From NCBI GenBank assembly GCA_023396615.1, contig JAEWVM010000181.1, forward strand, positions 1-13,355: a stretch of DNA of 13,355 bases. Direction: 5' to 3'. The DNA comes from Spirochaetota bacterium (GTDB taxonomy: Bacteria; Spirochaetota; UBA4802; JAFGJZ01). Below, piece after piece: positions 6,226 to 12,770 of this stretch (its first letter is position 1; every line of letters starts with the position of its first letter). The notes beneath the pieces were generated by a model. The model was not told the origin of the DNA, ran no database searches, and saw only the letters and a program-made list of their open reading frames with translations. The translations under genes were made by a program, and so were the position numbers.

Positions 6226-7083
6226 TTATTTCAGAGATATTCTGTATTTCTTTTCCATGTATTCGGGATTGTAGGAGCTCTTCGCCTGCCGCAGTGACTG
6301 AAGTCCGAGATCCTGTTCAAAATTTAGATATTTGCATTTATCAACAAGGCTCTTGGCGTATTCGTTGAAAATGAACTGGTATGAACCTTTATATCCCGGA
6401 ACAGTTTTTGCGAAATGCAGAACGTGAGTGTCGTTGGTCAGTTCTTCGCCCAGGATGTATCCTATCGGAGTGTTGTCCGAGAAGAAAATCATTCCTTCAA
6501 GATTAAGTTCTTCGAAAAGATTCAGCGCTTCAACGGCTTCGGCAGAATCTGCGGATGATTCTTCGGGGAGTGAAGAGCTCCATTCGTGCACTATTTTTAC
6601 GGCTGCATCAATATTATTTTTTGTGATGCGTTCACCGTGTCCTCCGTGAATTTCGTGAAACTGTTTTAATAGATTTCTTTTGCTATGGAGTTTTCTTCCT
6701 GCGAATGAGGCGATTTTTTCAGTAAGATAGATATAGTCAGAATCGTTTTCATCGTGAGTAATTAAAAATTCATCAGCATTAAAAAGCGGAAGCCATTCTT
6801 CGGGCACAGGATATATGATTCCTTCGGTTTCGATAAGCATTTTTAAAAAATCAATATCAGGTTCGGGTTTTTCGCAAAGCGGAAGGAAAAATTCTTTTTT
6901 ATCTAGCGTCAGTCCGGTTATGCGCAGGCACCCGTCGTGATCTACGAATTTATATTTATGGGAATTTCTGAAAAGATAAAGATTGGCGAAACTGAATTCC
7001 GAGAGACGCGAACTGACTCCGCGCAGGCGCGAATAAAGTTTTTCTCTGTGAGACATAGTTAGTTCTTCTATCAATACTGCCAT
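6226..7083 (-). CDS. DUF2156 protein (phosphatidylglycerol lysyltransferase C-terminal-like, GNAT fold)
   Basis: A 285-residue soluble protein of the DUF2156 family, which consists of two tandem GNAT-like halves and is related to the catalytic domain of MprF-type aminoacyl-phosphatidylglycerol synthases. Family markers are the segment SDYIYLTEKIASFAGRKLHS with KRN (115-137) and the C-terminal EQDLGLQSLRQAKSSYNPEY (261-280). No membrane flippase domain is present, so it is a stand-alone form whose substrate is unknown; aminoacyl-tRNA-dependent or CoA-dependent transfer are both possible. The start codon overlaps the stop of the upstream mlaF-like gene by one base (TAATG), showing translational coupling. 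Its stop lies one base from the nifA stop on the other strand, so there is no room for a separate terminator between the two genes. Confidence 0.85.
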   Translation of the reverse strand: MAVLIEELTMSHREKLYSRLRGVSSRLSEFSFANLYLFRNSHKYKFVDHDGCLRITGLTLDKKEFFLPLCEKPEPDIDFLKMLIETEGIIYPVPEEWLPLFNADEFLITHDENDSDYIYLTEKIASFAGRKLHSKRNLLKQFHEIHGGHGERITKNNIDAAVKIVHEWSSSLPEESSADSAEAVEALNLFEELNLEGMIFFSDNTPIGYILGEELTNDTHVLHFAKTVPGYKGSYQFIFNEYAKSLVDKCKYLNFEQDLGLQSLRQAKSSYNPEYMEKKYRISLK

Positions 7084-7844
7084 TACTTTGCCCTTCCTTC
7101 AACAAATTGTCTGATAAACGGATTGTCATGCCGCATGAGTTCTTCCGGCATTCCGTCGAATATTACAAAACCTTCATTAAGCATCACCACGCGGTGAGCT
7201 GTGCGCAAAACGGATTCCATGTCATGAGTAATAACTATGGAAGTTATTGCGAATTTTTCATTCATTTCGGAAATCAGTCTGTCGACCGAACCTCCGGTAA
7301 TAGGATCAACTCCGGTTGTCGGTTCGTCGTAAAGCATAATTTCGGGTTTCATCGCAAGCGAACGCGCCAGAGCCGCCCGTTTCTGCATGCCGCCTGAAAG
7401 CTCCGGAGGCATTTTATCCTCTATTCCCGAAAGTCCGACTTTTGAAAGCAGATCAGGAACTATATGAGAGATATCATCCTCGGAAATTCCCTTGCGTCTT
7501 ATTCCGAAAGCGACATTGTCGTAAATATTCATTGAATCAAAGAGGGCGCCCATCTGAAAAAGAACACCGAATTTTGAAGCGCATGCCGCTCTTTGATCGC
7601 CTTTCATTGCTGTAAATTCTTCTCCGTCAACGAATATTCGGCCGGAATCGGGAGCCATGAGGCCTGCAAGATGTTTGAGAATTACTGACTTTCCGGTACC
7701 GCTTTTACCTACGACACAGAGAATTTCTCCTCTTTTCACAGAAAAAGATATATCTTTCAGCACCTGTTTAGTGCCGAAAGATTTACGCAGATTTTCTATT
7801 GATACGTGAAGAGAGCTTTGCGGAACGATTGAATCCGCTGACAC
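7083..7844 (-). CDS. MlaF-like ABC transporter ATP-binding protein
   Basis: A 253-residue ABC ATPase of the MlaF/Mkl group, which energises MCE-type lipid transport between outer and inner membranes. It shows Walker A GKSGTGKS (46-53), Q-loop FQMGALFDSMNIYDNVAFG (96-114, a stretch diagnostic of this group), signature LSGGM (149-153), Walker B IMLYDEP (169-175) and switch H207. No permease (MlaE) or MCE-domain protein (MlaD) is encoded beside it in this window, so its partners must lie elsewhere or it has another role. Translation appears to begin at GTG (7842-7844), with GGTGA upstream; this gives about 12 residues before the usual family start. It begins two bases after carA ends and overlaps the next gene by one base, so the three genes are probably one transcript. 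Confidence 0.87.
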   Translation of the reverse strand: MSADSIVPQSSLHVSIENLRKSFGTKQVLKDISFSVKRGEILCVVGKSGTGKSVILKHLAGLMAPDSGRIFVDGEEFTAMKGDQRAACASKFGVLFQMGALFDSMNIYDNVAFGIRRKGISEDDISHIVPDLLSKVGLSGIEDKMPPELSGGMQKRAALARSLAMKPEIMLYDEPTTGVDPITGGSVDRLISEMNEKFAITSIVITHDMESVLRTAHRVVMLNEGFVIFDGMPEELMRHDNPFIRQFVEGRAK

Positions 7845-7846
7845 TC

Positions 7847-8926
7847 TTATTTCACCATTTCGCGGAATTGTCTGAAGAGATATTCCGAATCATGCGGTCC
7901 CGGAGCGGCTTCAGGATGATACTGCACACAGAATATCGGAAGCTTTTTGTGGCGGAAGCCTTCTACCGTATTGTCATTGAGATTTAAGTGAGTCATTTCG
8001 AGATCTTTGACTTTTTTGAATGACTCCATGTCGACGGCAAAGCCGTGATTCTGGCTTGTTATCTCAACCTTGTCAGTCAGAAGATTTTTAACCGGCTGAT
8101 TTCCGCCGCGGTGACCGAATTTCAATTTGTAAGTTTTTGCACCGAGTCCTATTCCGAGCAGCTGATGGCCGAGGCATATTCCGAAACATGGAATCTGGCT
8201 TTTTACGATATCTGCAACAAGAGCCGGAGCGCACTGTACGGCACCCGGATCGCCCGGACCGTTAGAAAGGAAAACTCCCTTCACGCCGTCTTTTAAAACT
8301 TCGGCAAAGCTCATTGAGCCCGGATAAACTCTTACTGAAAATCCATGAGAGTCAAGAAGTCGCAGAATGTTTGTCTTAACTCCGAAATCCATTACTGCTA
8401 TCAAAGGCTTGTCTTTAGAATGGTCTCCGAAATTGTATACATAACCTGTTGAAACTTTTGACGCGAGGTCTAGTCCGTTCATTGAAGGGTGAGCCTTCAG
8501 TCTTTCGGCGGCTCCTTCTGTAGAAAAGAATATTCCGCCTTTTAAGGCTCCCTTATCGCGTATGTGAAGTGTTAGTTTTCTTGTGTCGATTCCTTCTATT
8601 GCAGGAATTCTGTATTCTTTAAGATAGTCGCCGAGCGACGATGATGATCTGAAATTGGAATGGCGTTTCGCGTATTCTTTTACTGCAAACCCTGCCACCT
8701 GGACTTTTGATGATTCGACATCCTCGGGATTAACTCCGTAGTTTCCGATCATCGGATATGTCATTGTTACAATCTGACCGCAGTATGACGGATCTGTGAG
8801 AACTTCCTGATAACCGCTGAGTGAAGTGTTGAAAACAACTTCTCCGAGGTTTTCGCCTTCATAGCCGAACGATTCCCCCTCGAAAACACTGCCGTCTTCA
8901 AGAATCAAATATGCTTTTTTTCCCAT
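7847..8926 (-). CDS. carA: Carbamoyl-phosphate synthase small (glutaminase) subunit
   Basis: CarA hydrolyses glutamine and passes ammonia to CarB for carbamoyl phosphate, the precursor of pyrimidines and arginine. The 359-residue product has the N-terminal CPSase small-chain domain (LEDGSVFEGESFG; NTSLSGYQEVLTDPSYCGQI) and a C-terminal class I glutamine amidotransferase domain. The catalytic triad is visible: nucleophile Cys251 in FGICLGHQLLG, with His337 and Glu339 in QYHPEAAPGPHDSEYLF. ATG 8926 is preferred over the in-frame GTG at 8935, because AGGTGA sits five bases upstream of it and the product then starts MGKKAYLILEDG as usual. carB is not present in the window, so the two subunits are encoded apart. 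It leads the operon with mlaF and DUF2156. Confidence 0.96.
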   Translation of the reverse strand: MGKKAYLILEDGSVFEGESFGYEGENLGEVVFNTSLSGYQEVLTDPSYCGQIVTMTYPMIGNYGVNPEDVESSKVQVAGFAVKEYAKRHSNFRSSSSLGDYLKEYRIPAIEGIDTRKLTLHIRDKGALKGGIFFSTEGAAERLKAHPSMNGLDLASKVSTGYVYNFGDHSKDKPLIAVMDFGVKTNILRLLDSHGFSVRVYPGSMSFAEVLKDGVKGVFLSNGPGDPGAVQCAPALVADIVKSQIPCFGICLGHQLLGIGLGAKTYKLKFGHRGGNQPVKNLLTDKVEITSQNHGFAVDMESFKKVKDLEMTHLNLNDNTVEGFRHKKLPIFCVQYHPEAAPGPHDSEYLFRQFREMVK

Positions 8927-8953
8927 AAATTTCACCTGACCCGGATTTTTAAC

Positions 8954-8982
8954 ATTTGGAGATTGAGCCTGTTTATTGTCAA
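8954..8982 (-). promoter_or_regulatory. Candidate promoter for carA operon
   Basis: On the minus strand a perfect TTGACA -35 box lies at 8977-8982, 50 bases upstream of the carA ATG. At 17-base spacing the -10 position reads CCAAAT (8954-8959), only three of six matches, so the assignment rests mainly on the -35 box and location. Confidence 0.35.
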
Positions 8983-9017
8983 ATTAATTTCACCGGCATT
9001 CGATTATGATATTGTTT

Positions 9018-9046
9018 TAAAAAAGTGCAGTGAATAAACTGCCTTA
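9018..9046 (-). terminator. Rho-independent terminator after the GH5 gene
   Basis: Read on the minus strand, the GH5 stop is followed at once by AAGGCAGT, loop TTATTC, then ACTGCACTT running into TTTTT. The core stem is GCAGT (9038-9042) with ACTGC (9027-9031); one bulged A allows three more pairs. Stem plus T-run directly after a stop codon fits an intrinsic terminator, though the stem is short. It separates this gene from carA downstream on the same strand. Confidence 0.55.
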
Positions 9047-10741
9047 ATGCGCTTTGGCTTTTTGTTTAGAAACAAAAAGGTTCACAACTGTTTTATTTAA
9101 ATAATCGGGATTAGGAAGTTCGTGGTCATCATGCATGAAAATCCCGAATCCGGATTCATGGTATGTGTGATAGTTGTAGTTTATTTTTCCGGCGGTAAGG
9201 ATATCAAGCATGTCGGAAAGCCATCGCTCTCCTCCACGGCTTTCTTTGAAAGTATCAGCAAATACTCCGAACTCGCCAAGGTACAGGGGAACATTTCTTT
9301 TTTTGGAAAACCGGATATATTCATCAATTATTGCCTTGAGCCCATCTTTATTCCAGCTGTAAACGAGATCACAGCCGTAATAGTCAATTCTGAAGCGTAC
9401 AATTGCTCCTTTTTGAATATTACTTCCCTTAACTTTTCCTGATATTCTGTAAGTGCTTCCGCTATTGATTATAAATTTTAATGAATCAAGAGTTGCAACC
9501 GCGTCATCAGTTGTTCCGCTTGCAGTCATGCAGTTGTTTGTTTCGGCATCATCGACGTTTGACTCAGAACTGATTTTTCCTGAATTATTTCTGCTCCAGA
9601 AATACCAGCCTTTGTCGCCGTCTATGGAGGATTTCATTGTTTTTATTTTTTTTCCGGCAGAATTGAACTCTTCTATTAATATCTCATCTATCCATATCTT
9701 GCCGCTTCTGCCAATGTTTTGCAGTTGGATAACGGGTTTACCGATTTTGTAATCTTTTTTTAACGGTTTTATATTATTGCTGATTAGAGTTTTCCATTCA
9801 AAACTGCCGCTTCCTGCTTCAGGATTCCCTTCGGAAAACGCCAGCCATGTTTCTCCTTCCGCGTTTATTCGTGATGAATCAGGATATACCGCAAATTTAT
9901 TTTTAAACAGTGGAATCCAGCTGGCATTCTGATGAGTAAATTCTATCGGGCTGTAGGCGTGATACTCATATACTATATTTTTTTTAGGCGCAGGATCTTT
10001 GATTTCCGGAAAGTATATATTCTCCCTGTCTGAAGGTGAGGAGGCGAACTTGAGCCAGGTTACCCGTTCGATAAAGAGAATATGATTAGAGTCAACTGAT
10101 CTGACCGCATCGGTTATCTGTTGGGCGAGATCTTTCCATTGTTCACAGCTTTTATTAGGAACGGGTTCGTTTAAAAGTCCATAACCGATGATAATCTCTT
10201 CATTGCTGTATCTTTTCGCGATTTCTTTCCATAGTGCTGTAAGACGCGCGCGGCATTCCGGATTTGTCCAGAGTTCGTCACCATTGCCGTTTGATTGAAA
10301 GCCGCCCTGAGGTACGTGCATATTGAGAACAATGTAGATGCCGTGTTTCCGAGCCGCGGCAATGTTTTTATCAAGCCAGTCAAATCCTGACTGTTTATAG
10401 GTGTAGGGTTTTGAATCGTTTTCAAAAAGCCCGTAATTTAAATAGAATCTAACCGAGTTGAATCCCATAGATTTAATCCGCGCGAAATCATCGGGGCCGT
10501 GATGTGTAAAACCTTCGGTTGATTGCGGATTTGACCAGACATGGTTTCCGAACGCGATTCCTTTTATGAGGAAAGGTTTTCCGTTCGGAGTTTTCAACAG
10601 CATGCCGTCAACTTGAATGAACTTTTGCTTTCCGCCCGGTATGCCGGGATAATCAGGCCATTCTATTTTGTCCGAGGTCATGGATATGCTATATAGAAAT
10701 ATTGATGCCGAGATAAGAAGTAATTTAAAAAGAAGTTTCAT
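9044..10741 (-). CDS. Secreted GH5 glycoside hydrolase (cellulase-like) with internal CBM-like insert
   Basis: A 565-residue exported enzyme expected to cleave beta-1,4-glucan or related plant polysaccharide. Residues 1-20 form a signal peptide (Lys at 2 and 6, hydrophobic core, Ser-rich end). The GH5 barrel starts near 40. Visible elements are GFNSVRFYLNYG (93-104), NMHVPQGG (140-147), the acid/base Glu192 in LLNEPVP, EYHAYSP (259-265) and the nucleophile Glu490 in YLGEFGV. Between EYHAYSP and the nucleophile strand, roughly residues 285-465, lies an extra beta-rich segment with jelly-roll-like phrases (KIWIDEILIEEF 348-359; INSGSTYRISGKVKG 425-439), so the barrel seems split by a CBM-like domain. 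An aromatic WxxW-type end of strand 8 is not seen; it reads YHTYHES. AAAGGA at 10750-10755 supports ATG 10741. It is a single-gene unit with its own terminator. Confidence 0.87.
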   Translation of the reverse strand: MKLLFKLLLISASIFLYSISMTSDKIEWPDYPGIPGGKQKFIQVDGMLLKTPNGKPFLIKGIAFGNHVWSNPQSTEGFTHHGPDDFARIKSMGFNSVRFYLNYGLFENDSKPYTYKQSGFDWLDKNIAAARKHGIYIVLNMHVPQGGFQSNGNGDELWTNPECRARLTALWKEIAKRYSNEEIIIGYGLLNEPVPNKSCEQWKDLAQQITDAVRSVDSNHILFIERVTWLKFASSPSDRENIYFPEIKDPAPKKNIVYEYHAYSPIEFTHQNASWIPLFKNKFAVYPDSSRINAEGETWLAFSEGNPEAGSGSFEWKTLISNNIKPLKKDYKIGKPVIQLQNIGRSGKIWIDEILIEEFNSAGKKIKTMKSSIDGDKGWYFWSRNNSGKISSESNVDDAETNNCMTASGTTDDAVATLDSLKFIINSGSTYRISGKVKGSNIQKGAIVRFRIDYYGCDLVYSWNKDGLKAIIDEYIRFSKKRNVPLYLGEFGVFADTFKESRGGERWLSDMLDILTAGKINYNYHTYHESGFGIFMHDDHELPNPDYLNKTVVNLFVSKQKAKAH

Positions 10742-10929
10742 GATTCATTTCCTTTAGTTTATATTTTTATGACCTTCCATGAAAATATAAAAAAGTATAT
10801 TCATTCTTTTTTTTCGTTGTCTCTAAAATGCTTTCACAATATATGACTTTATTATAATATTAGTGCTGTTATAATCAAGCAGAAAAGATTTATTTGATTT
10901 TTAATGCCGAAAGCAAAAAAAGGATTATT
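10742..10929. other. Divergent AT-rich intergenic region
   Basis: This 188-base gap, the longest in the window, separates the minus-strand GH5 gene from the plus-strand oxidoreductase gene and must hold both start signals. It is very AT rich, with T-runs near 10805-10815 and two TATAAT boxes on the plus strand. I could not identify a convincing minus-strand promoter and saw no coding potential or RNA gene. Confidence 0.7.
10867..10875 (+). promoter_or_regulatory. Extended -10 promoter element for the NAD(P)H:quinone-type oxidoreductase gene
   Basis: TGTTATAAT gives a perfect TATAAT (10870-10875) preceded by the TG extension, which can work without a good -35 box. A second TATAAT lies at 10853-10858. 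The gene's ATG is 55 bases downstream with its own ribosome binding site, so a leader of about 48 bases is expected. Confidence 0.5.
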
Positions 10930-11529
10930 ATGAAAGCAAGCGTCATTCTGGCTCATCCATATGAAAAAAGTTTTAATCACGCGATTTTTTGCAGAGTGTG
11001 TTCCAAGCTCAGCAGTATGGGAGTTGAACTTTTTTCTCATGATTTGTATGCCGAGAAATTTAATCCGGTCATCACTTGTGAAGAACTCGGTTTCGACCTC
11101 TCTGGTGATCCGCTTGTTAACAGGTATGCCGATGAACTCTTGAAATCGGATATTATTATTTTCATTCATCCGAACTGGTGGGGTCAGCCGCCCGCTATTC
11201 TAAAAGGCTATATAGACCGAGTTATCAGACCTCCGCATGCGTATGATTTTCCGGCAGGGGATTCCGGCGGAGGACTTCCGGTTGGAAAACTCAAGGGCAA
11301 AACCGGAATAGTTCTAAATACGTCCAATACGGAAGAAGACCGTGAGAATAACTATTTTCATGATCCTCTTGAGAACATCTGGAAGCAATGTGTTTTTGCT
11401 TTTTGCGGAATCGAAAAATATTACCGCAGAATGTTTCGAATAATTGCCGACAGTAATATGGAAGAAAGAAAAGAATGGCTTGCTGAAGCCGAAAGCATTG
11501 CCGAAAAAGCCGTTAAAGGCATAATCTGA
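10930..11529 (+). CDS. Flavodoxin-fold NAD(P)H dehydrogenase (quinone)-type oxidoreductase
   Basis: A 199-residue member of the Flavodoxin_2 family (NQO1/KefF/MdaB relatives), flavoproteins that pass two electrons from NAD(P)H to quinones or other acceptors in the cytoplasm. The first strand and phosphate loop read MKASVILAHPYEKSFNHAIF (1-20). The central strand and flavin-contact segment IIIFIHPNWWGQPPAILKGY (75-94) with IDRV is the family hallmark, and GKTGIVLNTSNT (123-134) is the next strand and loop. ATG 10930 is preferred over an in-frame ATG at 10894, because AAAGGA (10919-10924) lies five bases before it and the product begins at the usual point. It is probably a single-gene unit, since a separate promoter precedes the next gene. 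The true acceptor cannot be told from sequence. Confidence 0.85.
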   Translation: MKASVILAHPYEKSFNHAIFCRVCSKLSSMGVELFSHDLYAEKFNPVITCEELGFDLSGDPLVNRYADELLKSDIIIFIHPNWWGQPPAILKGYIDRVIRPPHAYDFPAGDSGGGLPVGKLKGKTGIVLNTSNTEEDRENNYFHDPLENIWKQCVFAFCGIEKYYRRMFRIIADSNMEERKEWLAEAESIAEKAVKGII

Positions 11530-11564
11530 ATGTGCAATTGAGGCATTAGCGCCCGGTTTAATCA

Positions 11565-11592
11565 TTGAAAAATGAGTATTGTGTGCTAAAAT
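11565..11592 (+). promoter_or_regulatory. Promoter of the D-lactate dehydrogenase gene
   Basis: TTGAAA (11565-11570), a 16-base spacer and TAAAAT (11587-11592) with a TG extension (TGC at 11584-11586) form a good housekeeping-type promoter. The ATG follows 25 bases after the -10 box, with AGAGGTG at 11607-11613 as ribosome binding site, giving a very short leader. Confidence 0.6.
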
Positions 11593-11617
11593 TGATCTGC
11601 AATCTTAGAGGTGTAAC

Positions 11618-12673
11618 ATGAAAAAAATGAAAATTGCTTTTTTTGATTCAAGAAAGTACGATATCGAATCTTTTGAAAGTATGAATAAGGACTACGGCTT
11701 TACGCTGAAGTTTTTTGAGGATCATCTTTCTGCGGACACTCTGCCGCTGGCTAAGGGTTATGATGCAGTATGTCTTTTTGTAAATGACCCTGTCAGAAAA
11801 GATATGGTTGAAGGACTTCTTGATGCCGGAGTCAAGCTGATTGCTCTAAGATGCGCCGGATATAATAATATAGATCTTCAGGCTGTTTACGGAAAAATTC
11901 ATGTAGTCAGGGTTCCTGCATATTCTCCATATGCCGTTGCTGAACATGCCGCGGCGTTGATTCTGACATTGAACCGCAAAACTCATAAATCATATATCCG
12001 TACAAAGGATAATAATTTCACTATCGGCGGATTTAAGGGTTTTGATCTTTACGGCAAGACTGCCGGTGTAATCGGTACGGGAAAAATCGGGCGCATAATG
12101 TGCGGCATTCTCAAAGGTTTCGGAATGCGTGTTCTTGCTTTCGATTCATACAAAGATGAAAAATCGGCCTCGGAAATCGGATTTGAATACGCCGATATCG
12201 ATACAATTTACCGCGAATCGGATATAATAACTCTTCACTGTCCTTTGACGCCTGAAACAGAGTATCTGATAAACGCGGATTCTATTTCCAAAATGAAGCC
12301 GGAAGTAATGCTTATTAACACAAGCCGCGGAAAGCTCATTAATACTAAGGATCTTATAGAAGCTTTGAAGCAGAAAAGGGTAGGTTATGCCGGCCTTGAT
12401 GTTTATGAGGAAGAAAGCGATTACTTTTTTGAAGATTACTCGAACAGCGTAATTGATGATGATATTCTGGCGCGTCTTCTTACCTTCCCGAACGTGCTTA
12501 TAACCGCTCATCAGGCGTTTTTTACAAAAGAAGCTCTGGAGAATATAGCGAGAACGACAATGGATAATATCAAAAAGTATTTTGAAGAAGGTGTTCTTCC
12601 GAATGAAATATGCTACAGATGCGGTCAGGGAACATCTTCGTGTTCAAAAATAAAAAGCGGACGGTGTTTTTAG
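11618..12673 (+). CDS. D-lactate dehydrogenase-like NAD-dependent 2-hydroxyacid dehydrogenase with Cys-rich tail
   Basis: A 351-residue member of the D-isomer 2-hydroxyacid dehydrogenase family, closest in pattern to fermentative D-lactate dehydrogenases (LdhA), which reduce pyruvate to D-lactate and regenerate NAD. It shows LRCAGYNNIDL (77-87), VAEHAAALIL (107-116), the NAD-binding GTGKIG (153-158) and catalytic Arg237 in NTSRGKLI. It also has a Glu in GLDVYEEE (259-266, most likely E264) and His298 in ITAHQAFFT. RCAGYNN and the acidic stretch after DVYEEE are typical of LdhA rather than phosphoglycerate dehydrogenase. The family usually stops near residue 330; here a further 20 residues carry Cys332, 335, 342 and 350. 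The ribosome binding site AGAGGTG supports ATG 11618. No partner gene overlaps it. A related 2-hydroxyacid activity is the main alternative. Confidence 0.88.
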   Translation: MKKMKIAFFDSRKYDIESFESMNKDYGFTLKFFEDHLSADTLPLAKGYDAVCLFVNDPVRKDMVEGLLDAGVKLIALRCAGYNNIDLQAVYGKIHVVRVPAYSPYAVAEHAAALILTLNRKTHKSYIRTKDNNFTIGGFKGFDLYGKTAGVIGTGKIGRIMCGILKGFGMRVLAFDSYKDEKSASEIGFEYADIDTIYRESDIITLHCPLTPETEYLINADSISKMKPEVMLINTSRGKLINTKDLIEALKQKRVGYAGLDVYEEESDYFFEDYSNSVIDDDILARLLTFPNVLITAHQAFFTKEALENIARTTMDNIKKYFEEGVLPNEICYRCGQGTSSCSKIKSGRCF

Positions 12674-12685
12674 GGCAATTCGTGC

Positions 12686-12747
12686 TTGACACTCGTTTTG
12701 GTGTACGTAGTTATATTGAATTGATTATTTTTCTGACTCTATATAAA
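12686..12747 (+). promoter_or_regulatory. Candidate promoter region for the membrane sensor gene
   Basis: A perfect TTGACA lies at 12686-12691, followed by TATATT at 12712-12717 (20-base spacing, longer than ideal). A second TATAAA is at 12742-12747 with TTGATT at 12721-12726 (15-base spacing). Neither pair is optimal, but the region is AT rich and directly upstream of the last gene. I saw no terminator hairpin for the preceding gene. Confidence 0.3.
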
Positions 12748-12770
12748 ATCGAACAATATTTTGGTGCGGT

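Noticed and set aside
11618..12673. D-3-phosphoglycerate dehydrogenase (SerA)
   Set aside because: There is no ACT or ASB domain, and RCAGYNN plus the acidic region after DVYEEE are D-lactate dehydrogenase features.
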